Position numbers and translations under genes: made by a program
Assembly (NCBI GenBank): GCA_025928435.1
Contig: JAICJM010000060.1
Location: 1-19,551, forward strand
Origin: Thermoleophilia bacterium
Lineage (GTDB): Bacteria; Actinomycetota; Thermoleophilia; Gaiellales; JAICJC01
Length of the DNA: 19,551 bases
Reading direction: 5' to 3'
In this document: piece after piece, positions 1 through 7,562 of the stretch
Numbering within the stretch: position 1 is the first letter of the stretch
How the letters are laid out: each line of letters begins with the position of its first letter
Notes under the pieces: generated by a model
Told to the model about the DNA's origin: nothing
What the model saw: only the letters and a program-made list of their open reading frames with translations
Databases searched by the model: none

Positions 1-2
1 GC

Positions 3-455
3 GACGCCGAGCTGCTCGAGGCGATGGGCGAGCGCTACCTGCTCTCGACGATGGAGGGCGTCCGCGCCCAGGCGCTGATCGCGCTCGGCCGCCACGACGA
101 GGCCGCCGAGGCCTGTGCCCGGGCCGAGGCGGCGGCCGCCGAGGACGACATCGAGTCGCAGGTGCTGGTGCGCAGCGTCCGCGCCGAGCTCCACCTGCAC
201 GCGGGGCGCACCGCCGATGCGGCGGAGGCCGCCGCGGAGGCCGACGCGCTCCTGCGGGGCGCCGAGGCGCCGAACATCGTCGCCGATCTGGCCGTAGTCC
301 GGGCCCGGATCGCCGCGGCTGCCGGCGACGCGGAATCGGCCGGCCGCGAGCTCGCGCGCGCGGCCCGGCTCTACCGCGAGAAGGGCAACGTGGTGGCCGA
401 GGGCCGCGCCGCCGAGGTGCGGACGGCCCTCGGGCTCGGCCCGGTCAGCGCCTGA
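3..455 (+). CDS. C-terminal part of a TPR-rich (cyclase/ATPase-like) regulatory protein, 5' truncated
   Basis: The reading frame is open from the first base of the window (first full codon at 3), so the true start lies outside; 150 codons and a TGA stop are visible. The product is Ala/Glu/Arg-rich and purely helical by eye. It contains three or four degenerate tetratricopeptide-like helix pairs, with alternating Ala/Leu and phrases such as ALGRHDEAAEAC, LHAGRTADAAEAA and RAARLYREKGN. The last phrase is typical of the C-terminal TPR arrays of large actinobacterial signalling ATPases, LuxR-type regulators or class III adenylate cyclases. No catalytic domain is visible, so the role of the whole protein is inferred only. 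A TPR tail would mediate protein contacts in the cytoplasm. The stop codon directly abuts the stop of the convergent gene at 456, with no terminator between them. Confidence 0.75.
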   Translation, partial: DAELLEAMGERYLLSTMEGVRAQALIALGRHDEAAEACARAEAAAAEDDIESQVLVRSVRAELHLHAGRTADAAEAAAEADALLRGAEAPNIVADLAVVRARIAAAAGDAESAGRELARAARLYREKGNVVAEGRAAEVRTALGLGPVSA

Positions 456-1376
456 TCACGCCCGCCAGCGGCCGTTCGTCGACGACAGGACCGTGATCTC
501 GGCGTCCTTCTTCCCGGTCCGGGAGCTCACGCATGGGTCGGGCGACGCCACACCGGCCGCACCGGTGCAGTCGGGAACCAGCACCCCGTTGTGATACATG
601 GGGATGTCCGCGATCTTCAGGCCGCCCGGGATCTCGCTCGAGTCGAGATCGAAGACGAGCTTCAGGGGGCCGCCGATCGGGAACGGCGGTGCATCGACGG
701 TGACGACCGAGACCTGGCCGAAACAGTCGGCCGCCGGCCCGCACGAATCCATCGCGCCGCCCGCGTCCATCTCGGCGGCCGACGCGGGCACGCCCAGCGG
801 CGTCGACGGCACCCGGATCGTCGTCACCTGTGGATTGGTGCGCGTCGCCCCGGTGCCCGGGTCCGTCGTCAGGGTGTCCCCGGACGGCAGCGTGTACTCG
901 GAAACGGCGTCCTGCGACGGTGCCTGCACGTTCGTCGTGTCCGTCACGGGGAAGGTGTCGCGATGCGGGTCGGGCTTGGGGGTGTCGTTGAAGGACTCGT
1001 CCACCGACCAGGCGGCGATGGTCGCAAATGGGGTCGCCGACGCCGGTGCCCGGAGAATGACCGTGGCGGTCACCGTCGCGCCCGACTTGATGGACCCGAA
1101 GGCGCACACGACCGCCGAGCTCTTCACCGCGCAGGCGGAGGACGGCAGGCCCAGGACGGCGGCGCCGCCGGAGGGAGCCGGCACGGACAGCGCCAGATGC
1201 GTCAGGGTGTTGCTGCTCTGGTTGGTGAAGCTGGCCGTGTACCCGACGGTGTGACCGCCCGTCACCGGGTCAGGCGTGTGGCTGATGACGACCTGCACCT
1301 GAGGGGTGGCCGCGACCGCGGGCCCCGCGAGCGCGGCCGCGGCAAGAAGCGTCAGGAGGAGGAGGATGCGTCGCAC
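456..1376 (-). CDS. Secreted DUF11-like protein with six cysteines, function unknown
   Basis: The 306-residue protein starts at a GTG (1376) that has a good ribosome binding site (AAGGTG, 6-base gap) and opens directly with a signal peptide: two Arg, a Leu/Ala core to residue 18 or so and a likely signal-peptidase I cleavage near AVA-A at 22-24. An in-frame ATG further upstream (1442) would bury the signal peptide and overlap the upstream gene. Residues 25-110 (ISHTPDPVTGGHTVGYTASF, then NQSSNTLTHLAL) have the beta-sandwich look of DUF11/surface-repeat domains. The six cysteines fall as three close pairs (82/91, 212/218, 270/282), suggesting disulfides in an exported protein. There is no sortase motif, lipobox or C-terminal anchor, so it is probably released or loosely wall-bound. 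It lies 49 bases downstream of the aminotransferase on the same strand and could be cotranscribed. I do not recognise a function. Confidence 0.75.
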   Translation of the reverse strand: MRRILLLLTLLAAAALAGPAVAATPQVQVVISHTPDPVTGGHTVGYTASFTNQSSNTLTHLALSVPAPSGGAAVLGLPSSACAVKSSAVVCAFGSIKSGATVTATVILRAPASATPFATIAAWSVDESFNDTPKPDPHRDTFPVTDTTNVQAPSQDAVSEYTLPSGDTLTTDPGTGATRTNPQVTTIRVPSTPLGVPASAAEMDAGGAMDSCGPAADCFGQVSVVTVDAPPFPIGGPLKLVFDLDSSEIPGGLKIADIPMYHNGVLVPDCTGAAGVASPDPCVSSRTGKKDAEITVLSSTNGRWRA

Positions 1377-1425
1377 CCAATCACCTTGCCATAACCCGTG
1401 AAGTGATGTCAAGACCGAATGGGCA

Positions 1426-2607
1426 TCAAGCGAGGTCGGCAACCGCCGTCAGGAACGCGTCGATCTCGGCCGCCGTGTTGTAGTGCACCGCGCCGACGCG
1501 GACGGCGCCGCCGGAGCCCTCGAGACCGAGGCGCTGCATCAGCTCGAGCGCGTAGTAGTTGCCGTCCCAGACGAAGATCCCCTGCTCGCCCAGGGCGGCC
1601 GACACCTCGGCCGGGCCCCTCCCGGCGACGTTGAACGCCGCCGTCGGCACGCGCCGGTCGAGATCGGTCGTGCCGTACACCGTGACGCCGTCGATCGCGC
1701 GCAGCCCGTCGAGCAGCTGCGTCGCCAGACCGCGCTCGTACGCGGCGACGGTCTCCATCCCGAGCGACCCGAGATATGCGGCGGCGGCCGCCGTCCCCGA
1801 AATGCCCTCCAGGTTCACGGTGCCGGTCTCCCACGAGTGCGGGATCTCGTCCGGCGCGGGGCGCACCTTGTAGGGCCGGTGCCGCTCGAGCAGCTCCGCC
1901 CGGCCGAACAGGATCCCGACGTGCGGCCCGAAGAACTTGTAGGCCGAGCAGGCCAGGAAGTCGCACCCGACCGCCGCCACGTCGATCGGCCCGTGGGGCG
2001 CGAAGTGGACGGCGTCGACGTATGAGATGGCGCCCGCCTCCCGGCAGAGCGCGCACAGCGCGGCCACGTCGTTCACCGTGCCGGCGCCGTTCGACGCCCA
2101 GCCGAACGCCGCCACGCGGGTGCGGTCGCTCAGCAGGCCGGCGAACACGTTGGGATCGACGACGCAGACGTCGGGGTCGATGCCGACCTGGCGCACGACG
2201 ACGCCCCGGTCCTCGGCGGCGAGCAGCCACGGCGCGACGTTCGCGTCGTGGTCGAGCCCGGTCACGAGCACCTCGTCGCCCGGCCCCAGCTCGCGGAAGA
2301 GGGTCCGCGACGCGTGCATCGTGAGCGTGGTCATGTTGGCGCCGAACGCGATCTCGTCCGCGCTCGCGCCGAGGAAGGCGGCGACCTGGGCCCGCGCGTC
2401 GGCCAGGATCCGGTTGGAGGCGACCGACGTCTCGAAGGGGCCGCCCAGGTTGGCGTTCGAGTCGCGGTAGTAGTCGGCGATCGCGGCGTACACGGACTCG
2501 TGCACCTGGGTGCCGCCGGGGTTGTCGAGGTAGATGCGGCCGTCGCGCAGCGACGGGAACCCTGACCGGATGACGGCCGGGTCGGGGAGGGTGGCGATCT
2601 CGTTCAT
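1426..2607 (-). CDS. PLP-dependent class V aminotransferase, cysteine desulfurase-like (VC1184 subfamily)
   Basis: The 393-residue protein is a cytoplasmic fold-type I PLP enzyme of the class V aminotransferase family. The opening (FPSLRDGRIYLDNPGGTQ, about 17-34) and the PLP-lysine motif CSAYKFFGPHVG (Lys224) match the cysteine-desulfurase-like VC1184 subfamily. His120 (LDHDANVAPW) and Asp198/His201 (YVDAVHFAPH) are the usual cofactor-stacking and pyridine-nitrogen contacts. In this subfamily true desulfurase activity is not established; persulfide formation, racemisation or another elimination on an amino acid are all possible. No isc/suf genes flank it, so a dedicated Fe-S role is not supported by context. 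The ATG at 2607 is preceded by a TAGACT box 7 bases upstream and no Shine-Dalgarno, suggesting a leaderless transcript. It diverges from the LpdA-like gene with only 15 bases between starts. Confidence 0.88.
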   Translation of the reverse strand: MNEIATLPDPAVIRSGFPSLRDGRIYLDNPGGTQVHESVYAAIADYYRDSNANLGGPFETSVASNRILADARAQVAAFLGASADEIAFGANMTTLTMHASRTLFRELGPGDEVLVTGLDHDANVAPWLLAAEDRGVVVRQVGIDPDVCVVDPNVFAGLLSDRTRVAAFGWASNGAGTVNDVAALCALCREAGAISYVDAVHFAPHGPIDVAAVGCDFLACSAYKFFGPHVGILFGRAELLERHRPYKVRPAPDEIPHSWETGTVNLEGISGTAAAAAYLGSLGMETVAAYERGLATQLLDGLRAIDGVTVYGTTDLDRRVPTAAFNVAGRGPAEVSAALGEQGIFVWDGNYYALELMQRLGLEGSGGAVRVGAVHYNTAAEIDAFLTAVADLA

Positions 2608-2614
2608 GACGCGG

Positions 2615-2620
2615 AGTCTA
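2615..2620 (-). promoter_or_regulatory. Candidate -10 box (TAGACT) for leaderless transcription of the aminotransferase gene
   Basis: On the minus strand TAGACT is followed by seven bases (CCGCGTC) and then the ATG at 2607. That spacing puts the transcription start at or next to the A of ATG, as in actinobacterial leaderless genes, and no Shine-Dalgarno is present. No clear -35 is visible. Confidence 0.5.
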
Positions 2621-2622
2621 CG

Positions 2623-4035
2623 ATGCCGCGCATGAGGCTCGTCATCCTTGGCGGCGGCCCGGCAGGCTACGCCGCCGCCACCACCGCTGCCCATCTCGGC
2701 GCGGACGTCACGCTGGTCGAGGACATGTCGCTGGGCGGCAACTGCACGATGACCGACGCCATTCCGTCGAAGACACTGCTGACGACGGCCGACGCGGTGC
2801 TCGAGGTGGCCCGGGCGGAGGAGGACGGGCTCGACTTCGTGGACGGCTACCCGTCGGTGAACCTGCGCCGCACGCTCGCCCGCGCGCGGGCGGTCGCGTT
2901 GCACCAGAGCCGGGGCGTGCGCGAGCGCATGGACGGCGTGAACGTGCGCGTGCTGCCCGGCCGCGGCCGCGTCACCGGCCCCAACGAGCTGGTCGCGAAC
3001 GTCGACGGCCTCGACCACGTGCTCGAGTTCGACAACCTGCTCGTCTGCACCGGCGCCTCGCCGTACGTCCCGCCCTTCGCCAACCCCGACGCGCACCGGG
3101 TGCTGACGACGCGGCAGGTGTTCGACCTGCGGGAGCTGCCGGAGCACCTCGTCGTGCTCGGCGCCGGGCCGACCGGCTGCGAGTTCGCCGACTTCTTCTC
3201 GCGCTGCGGCTCCCGGGTGACGCTCGTGTCCGCCCGCGACCAGCTGCTGCCGAACGACGACCCCGACCTGGCCGAGGTGCTCGAGGAGGTGTTCCTGCGC
3301 CGGGGGCTCGACGTGATGAAGAACGGCCGGGCGGCCGCGATCGACTGCGAGGACCCCGACGAGGTGCGGCTCGTGCTCGAGGACGGCCGCGACCTGCGCT
3401 GCTCCCACGCGCTGCTCTGCATCGGCATGCGCCCGAACACCTCCGGCCTGGGGCTCGAGACGGCCGGTGTCACGTTCGCCGACAGGGGCACGCTGCCCGC
3501 CGACGAGTTCTGCCGCACGAACGTGCCCCACATCTACGCCTGCGGCGACGTCACCGGGCAGATCATGCTCGCGAACACCGCCTCGCTGCACGGCCGCACC
3601 GCGGCGCTGCACGCGATGGGCGTGCCCGTCGACCCGGTCGCCTACACCGGCGTCGCCTGGTGCGTGTTCACCCGGCCCGAGATCGCGAAGGCCGGCATCT
3701 CGGAGCGGCAGGCCCGCCTCGACGGCATTCCCGTGCGGGTGACGAAGCATCTCGTGCGCGCGAACCCGCGCGCGGTGATGGAGGGCGAGACCGACGGCAT
3801 CATCAAGCTGCTCTCGGACCCCGACGACGGGACGATCCTGGGCGGGGCGATGGTCGGCCTCCGCGCGTCCGAGGTGATCACCACGGTCGCCCTCGCCGTC
3901 CACGCGCGGCTGTCGGTGCAGGTGCTGGCCGAGACGGCGGCGGTCAACCCGTCCATGTCCGAGAGCCTGCAGCGCGCGGCCGAGAAGGCGGCCGAGGGCA
4001 CGCTCGGCATCTCGCGCGTGACGCTGTCCGGCTAG
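2623..4035 (+). CDS. lpdA: LpdA-type FAD-dependent NAD(P)H oxidoreductase (probable quinone reductase) with degenerate disulfide site
   Basis: The 470-residue protein has the domain order of the dihydrolipoamide dehydrogenase/mercuric reductase family: FAD-binding GGGPAG (10-15), active-site strand ending IPSK (47-50), NAD(P)-binding GAGPTG (180-185), the second FAD motif YACGD (near 305-309), then a dimerisation domain. The redox motif reads GGNCTMTDAIPSK: Cys41 is kept but the second Cys is Ala46. The C-terminal catalytic His of the HPxxSE motif is Asn442 (NPSMSE). It therefore cannot run classic lipoamide chemistry. The pattern is like mycobacterial LpdA (Rv3303c), a FAD-dependent NAD(P)H:quinone reductase, so a quinone or other small acceptor is likelier. 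The ATG at 2623 is chosen because GGAG lies six bases upstream; ATG 2632 is the alternative. It overlaps the convergent hydrolase by 4 bp. Confidence 0.88.
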   Translation: MPRMRLVILGGGPAGYAAATTAAHLGADVTLVEDMSLGGNCTMTDAIPSKTLLTTADAVLEVARAEEDGLDFVDGYPSVNLRRTLARARAVALHQSRGVRERMDGVNVRVLPGRGRVTGPNELVANVDGLDHVLEFDNLLVCTGASPYVPPFANPDAHRVLTTRQVFDLRELPEHLVVLGAGPTGCEFADFFSRCGSRVTLVSARDQLLPNDDPDLAEVLEEVFLRRGLDVMKNGRAAAIDCEDPDEVRLVLEDGRDLRCSHALLCIGMRPNTSGLGLETAGVTFADRGTLPADEFCRTNVPHIYACGDVTGQIMLANTASLHGRTAALHAMGVPVDPVAYTGVAWCVFTRPEIAKAGISERQARLDGIPVRVTKHLVRANPRAVMEGETDGIIKLLSDPDDGTILGGAMVGLRASEVITTVALAVHARLSVQVLAETAAVNPSMSESLQRAAEKAAEGTLGISRVTLSG

Positions 4036-4793
4036 AGCTCGATCGTCACGCCGGGGGCGGCGATGTCGATCGGCCCCGAGTACTCCGACCGCGCCATCTC
4101 CATGACGCGCTCGGCCCCGATCTCCATCGGCACGTGTGCCAGGAGCAGCCGGCCGACTCCTGCGCGGGCCGCCTCGCGCCCGGCCTCGGCGGCGTCCATA
4201 TGGCCGCGCTCGCCGGCGTCGTCGTTGGCCGCGTCCGCCAGGGCCGCCTCGCAGACGAACAGGTCGGCGCCGCGGGCGAAGCGGGCCAGCCGCTCGATCG
4301 GGGCGGTGTCCGCGGAGTACGCGATGGTGCCCTGCGGCCCGTCGACGCGGATCGCGTAGCACGTGGTGTAGTGCTTCGTCGGCGCGAAGGACAGCCGCAG
4401 GTCGCCCACGCGCAACTCGGAGAGCGGGTCGTACTCCGAGATCTCCCAGGCCGCCTCGAACGTCTCCACCGAGCCGTCCCACACCGACGCGACGGTGTCC
4501 AGCACCGCCCGGCCGCCCGGCGGCAGGTACAGGTTGGCGTGCGGCCGGCCCGCCCACGAGCCGTAGCGGTGCGCGTAGTGCAGCGGCACCAGATCGAACC
4601 AGTGGTCGGCGTGGAAGTGGCTGATGACGATGTCGGTGAGCGGCCCCGGGTCGTTCGCGCGCAGCTCGGTCGCGACCCCCGACCCGCAGTCGACCAGCAT
4701 CCGCACCTGCTCCGACTCGACCAGGTATCCGCTGGCGGCCTGGCCCGGGTTGGGCCAGGCCGGGCTGCCACCCAGGACGGTCAGGCGCAGCAC
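4032..4793 (-). CDS. Metallo-beta-lactamase-fold hydrolase (RNase Z-like/phosphodiesterase group)
   Basis: The 253-residue cytoplasmic protein has the complete dinuclear metal site of the MBL superfamily: HFHADH (His59, His61, Asp63, His64), His141 in TKHYTT, Asp162 in SADTAP, and His220 in LLAHVPME. The start (TVLGGSPAWPNPGQAASGYLV) and the GHMDAAEAG segment near 197-205 are those of the RNase Z/ElaC-like group with stand-alone small hydrolases, not of antibiotic lactamases or glyoxalase II. It lacks the long exosite of tRNase Z, so tRNA processing is not claimed; phosphodiester or lactone hydrolysis is more probable. The GTG start at 4793 follows the fabI stop by seven bases, with TGAGG overlapping that stop acting as ribosome binding site, so it is translationally linked to fabI. 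Its TAG stop overlaps the stop of the opposing LpdA-like gene. Confidence 0.85.
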   Translation of the reverse strand: MLRLTVLGGSPAWPNPGQAASGYLVESEQVRMLVDCGSGVATELRANDPGPLTDIVISHFHADHWFDLVPLHYAHRYGSWAGRPHANLYLPPGGRAVLDTVASVWDGSVETFEAAWEISEYDPLSELRVGDLRLSFAPTKHYTTCYAIRVDGPQGTIAYSADTAPIERLARFARGADLFVCEAALADAANDDAGERGHMDAAEAGREAARAGVGRLLLAHVPMEIGAERVMEMARSEYSGPIDIAAPGVTIEL

Positions 4794-4800
4794 CCGAGCC

Positions 4801-5577
4801 TCAGATGCCCATCGCGTGGTAGCCGGAGTCCACGTAGAGGACGGTGCCCGTCACCATCTGCGACATCGGGCTGCACAGGTACAGGGCGGCCTGCCCGGCG
4901 TCGGACGCCTGGATGTTCGTCCGCAGCGGCGTGCGCTCCTCGATGACGCCCTCCATCTCCTTGAAGCCGGCGATCCCGGCCGAGGCCAGCGTCCGCACCG
5001 GCCCCGCCGAGACGGCGTTCACCCGGATCCCGGCCGGCCCCAGCTCCCAGGCCAGGTAGCGCACGGCGCACTCGAGGGCGGCCTTCGCGCTGGCCATGAT
5101 GTTGTAGCCGGGGAAGGCCCGCTCGCTGGCCATGTAGGTCATGGTCACCATCGAGCCGCCGCCGCGCTCGGCCATCAGCGGCTCGGCCCGCTTCGCCATC
5201 GCGATCAGGGAATAGGCGGAGACGTCGTGGGCGACCCGGAAGGACTCGCGCGACGTGTCGACATAGCGCTCGGTGAAGGTCTCCTGCGGGGCGTAGGCGA
5301 TCGAGTGCACCATGATGTCGAGCCCGCCGGCGTCCGCGACCTGCCCGAAGGCGCGGTCGATGCTTGCGTCGTCGGACACGTCGCACTCCACGACGGTCTC
5401 CGAGCCCACCTCGGCGGCGAGCTTCGCCACCCCTCCCTGGAGCCGCTCGCCCTGGTAGGTGAACGCGAGCTCGGCGCCGGCGTCGTGGAGCGCCTGCGCG
5501 ATCGCCCAGGCGATGGATCGCTTGTTCGCCACCCCGGCGACCAGCGCGCGCTTGCCCTCCAGCATCCCTGAGGTCAC
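4801..5577 (-). CDS. fabI: Enoyl-[acyl-carrier-protein] reductase (NADH), FabI
   Basis: The 258-residue protein catalyses the last step of each fatty-acid elongation round, reducing trans-2-enoyl-ACP. It is a divergent short-chain dehydrogenase with FabI hallmarks: the nucleotide motif GVANKRSIAWA (15-25), CDVSDD (65-70), HSIAYAP (91-97), and the FabI-type Tyr-x6-Lys (Tyr158, Lys165 in GYNIMASAK), with Tyr148 in TYMASERA as the second conserved Tyr. RVNAVSAGPVRTLA follows at 185-198 and the protein ends VDSGYHAMGI. Length fits the family (about 255-265). I chose the GTG at 5577 because GGGAGG lies five bases upstream; the ATG at 5565 would lose this spacing. A TAGGCT -10 candidate sits at 5611-5606. 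It lies 37 bases after the acyl-CoA synthetase and directly before the MBL-fold gene. Confidence 0.93.
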   Translation of the reverse strand: MTSGMLEGKRALVAGVANKRSIAWAIAQALHDAGAELAFTYQGERLQGGVAKLAAEVGSETVVECDVSDDASIDRAFGQVADAGGLDIMVHSIAYAPQETFTERYVDTSRESFRVAHDVSAYSLIAMAKRAEPLMAERGGGSMVTMTYMASERAFPGYNIMASAKAALECAVRYLAWELGPAGIRVNAVSAGPVRTLASAGIAGFKEMEGVIEERTPLRTNIQASDAGQAALYLCSPMSQMVTGTVLYVDSGYHAMGI

Positions 5578-5605
5578 GTGACCCTCCCAGCGTCGACGGC
5601 CTGCG

Positions 5606-5611
5606 AGCCTA
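5606..5611 (-). promoter_or_regulatory. Candidate extended -10 box (TGC-TAGGCT) for fabI
   Basis: TAGGCT on the minus strand, preceded by TGC, fits the actinobacterial TANNNT consensus and would give a leader of roughly 20 bases that carries the GGGAGG ribosome binding site of fabI. No good -35 hexamer is seen, and the preceding gene ends within the same few bases, so read-through from it is also possible. Confidence 0.4.
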
Positions 5612-5614
5612 GCA

Positions 5615-7555
5615 TCACCGTGCGGCGGCGACCTGCGCGAGCACGCCCGGGTCCTCGATCGAGGACGTGTCGCCCACATCGTCGCCGAGCGCCGTCGCGC
5701 GCACCGCCCGGCGCACGATCTTGGCCGAGCGGGTCTTGGGGAGCCCGGTCACGAACCCGATCCGGGCCGGCGCGAACGCCTTGCCGAGCACCGCCGTCAC
5801 GGCCCCCGAGACCTCGGCCCGCAGCTCGTCCCCGGGCTCGAAGCCCGGTCGCAGGACGCAGTAGAGCCACGCCACCTCGCCCTTCACGTCGTCGGGCATC
5901 CCGACAGCGCAGGCCTCCGCGACGGCGGGGTGGGCGACGGCCGCCGACTCGAACTCCGCCGGCCCGATCCGCTTGCCGGCGATGTTCAGCGTGTCGTCGG
6001 AGCGCCCGTGCAGGTACCAGTAGCCGTCCTCGTCGACCGACGCCCAGTCGCCGTGCGCCCACACGCCAGGCCAGCGCGACCAGTACGCCTCGAGGTAGCG
6101 GTCAGCATCGCCCCATACGCCCCGGGTCATGCTCGGCCAGGGCTTGCGGCAGACGAGCTCGCCCACCTGCCCCCGCGGCAGGTGGTTCCCGTCGGCGTCG
6201 ACCACGTCGATCGCCATCCCGAGCGCCGGCCCGCCGAGCGTGCACTCCTTGAGCGGCATCACCGGCATCGGCGAGAGGAAGCAGGCGCCGACCTCGGTGC
6301 CGCCGGAGAGGTTGATGATGGGCGCCCGGCCCTCGCCGACGACGTGGTGCAGCCACCGGTACGGATCCGGGTTCCAGGGCTCGCCGGTCGACCCGAGGAT
6401 CCGCAGCGACGAGCGGTCGTGCCGGGTGGGGTGCTCGTCGCCGTGGGGGATCAGGGCCCGGATGAGCGTCGGCGAGACACCCAGGACGCTGATGCGGTGG
6501 CGCTCGACCATGTCCCAGAGCCGGTCGGGCCCGGGGTAGTCGGGCGCCCCCTCGCTGATGACGAGCGTCGCGCCCAGCGCCCCGGCGCCGACCACCGCGA
6601 GCGGGCCCATGATCCAGCCCATGTCGGTCACCCACATGAAGCGGTCGTCCGTCCCGACGTCGAGCTGGAAGGCGCACTCCTCGGCGATCTTCACCAGGAA
6701 CCCGCCCTGGACGTGCACCGCGCCCTTCGGCTGCCCGGTCGTTCCGGACGTGTAGATCACCATGACGGGCGTCTCCGGGTCGAGCTCCGCCGCGGCCAGC
6801 TCGGCGGGCTGGCGGGCGACGAGCTCGTCCCAGCGGTGGTCGCGCCCGTCCCGCATCTCGACATCGGCCCCCAGCCGCGGCCAGACGATCACCGAGCGCA
6901 CGGTCGGGGCGGCCGCGACGGCCTCGTCGGCGATCGCCTTCATCGACACGGGCCGGCCCCGGCGCGGCACGGCGTCGGCCGTGAGCAGCGCGACCGCGCC
7001 CGCATCCGCGAGCCGGGCGGCGACGGCCGGGGCGGCAAACCCGGAGAAGATCGGCACCACGATCGCGCCGATCTTGGCGATCGCGTGGAAGCCCGCGACG
7101 ACCTGGATCGACATCGGCAGGAACAGGCCGACGGCGTCCCCGCGGCGCACGCCCAGGTCGAGCAGCGCGTTCGCGAGCCGGTTCACCTCGGCCTCGAGCC
7201 CAGCGTAGGTGGAGGTCTCGACCCGGCCGTCCTCGCTCTCCCACACGACCGCCGGCCGGTCGGGTGCCGCGCGCGCATGCCGGTCGACCGTGTTGTGGGT
7301 GAGGTTCACGGCCCCGCCGGTGAACCAGCGCGCCCACTCCGGGCCGTCGGCCGTGTCCAGCACGCGGTCGTACGGCCGCGAGAACTCGATTCCCAGGTGG
7401 CGGACGGCCGCGTCCCAGAACCACTCGACGTCCTCCTGGCTGCGGCGCACCAGCTCGCGCCAGTCCGCGATCCCATGCTCGCGCATGAACGCCGTCGCCC
7501 GGGCGCGCTCGATCGTGTCGGCGGAGGGCTCCCAGATGTAGCGTGTGTCGCCGAT
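5615..7555 (-). CDS. Acetyl-CoA synthetase-like AMP-forming acyl-CoA ligase, apparent ATC start
   Basis: This 646-residue ANL-superfamily ligase activates a carboxylic acid to acyl-AMP and then acyl-CoA in the cytoplasm. It has the Acs N-terminal region (WFWDAAVRHLGIEF, near 45-58), P-loop YTSGTTGQPKG (268-278), GGT(E) motif LSGGTE (416-421), HGDWASVDEDGYWYLHGRSDD (501-521) and the C-terminal catalytic Lys612 in PKTRSAKIVRR. The acetate-pocket segment WWQTE of true Acs is replaced by NLSGGTE, so acetate is doubtful and a larger or branched acid is likely. No ATG, GTG or TTG lies in frame at the expected N-terminus. The in-frame ATC at 7555 sits exactly seven bases after a TAGCAT box and gives the expected opening (M)GDTRYIWEP. 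The first in-frame ATG (7486) would remove 23 conserved-looking residues and has no ribosome binding site. It is upstream of fabI on the same strand. Confidence 0.85.
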   Translation of the reverse strand: MGDTRYIWEPSADTIERARATAFMREHGIADWRELVRRSQEDVEWFWDAAVRHLGIEFSRPYDRVLDTADGPEWARWFTGGAVNLTHNTVDRHARAAPDRPAVVWESEDGRVETSTYAGLEAEVNRLANALLDLGVRRGDAVGLFLPMSIQVVAGFHAIAKIGAIVVPIFSGFAAPAVAARLADAGAVALLTADAVPRRGRPVSMKAIADEAVAAAPTVRSVIVWPRLGADVEMRDGRDHRWDELVARQPAELAAAELDPETPVMVIYTSGTTGQPKGAVHVQGGFLVKIAEECAFQLDVGTDDRFMWVTDMGWIMGPLAVVGAGALGATLVISEGAPDYPGPDRLWDMVERHRISVLGVSPTLIRALIPHGDEHPTRHDRSSLRILGSTGEPWNPDPYRWLHHVVGEGRAPIINLSGGTEVGACFLSPMPVMPLKECTLGGPALGMAIDVVDADGNHLPRGQVGELVCRKPWPSMTRGVWGDADRYLEAYWSRWPGVWAHGDWASVDEDGYWYLHGRSDDTLNIAGKRIGPAEFESAAVAHPAVAEACAVGMPDDVKGEVAWLYCVLRPGFEPGDELRAEVSGAVTAVLGKAFAPARIGFVTGLPKTRSAKIVRRAVRATALGDDVGDTSSIEDPGVLAQVAAAR

Positions 7556-7562
7556 GGCGAGG

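Noticed and set aside
1388..1412. TTGACA (minus strand, 1412-1407) followed by TATGGC (1393-1388) upstream of the DUF11-like gene
   Set aside because: The hexamers are separated by only 13 bases, too short for a standard sigma-70-type promoter, and no TANNNT lies at 16-18 bases. It might still be a weak start site, but I cannot support it.
1426..4557. A 1043-codon minus-strand open frame spanning the LpdA-like gene and the aminotransferase
   Set aside because: Only the part from the ATG at 2607 is a real protein. The upstream part is antisense to lpdA, is Arg/Gly/Val/His-rich, and is open only because stop codons are rare at this GC content.
5578..5679. In-frame N-terminal extension of FabI starting at 5679
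   Set aside because: It would overlap the end of the acyl-CoA synthetase, is Arg-rich and unlike any FabI, and the GTG at 5577 has a strong ribosome binding site.
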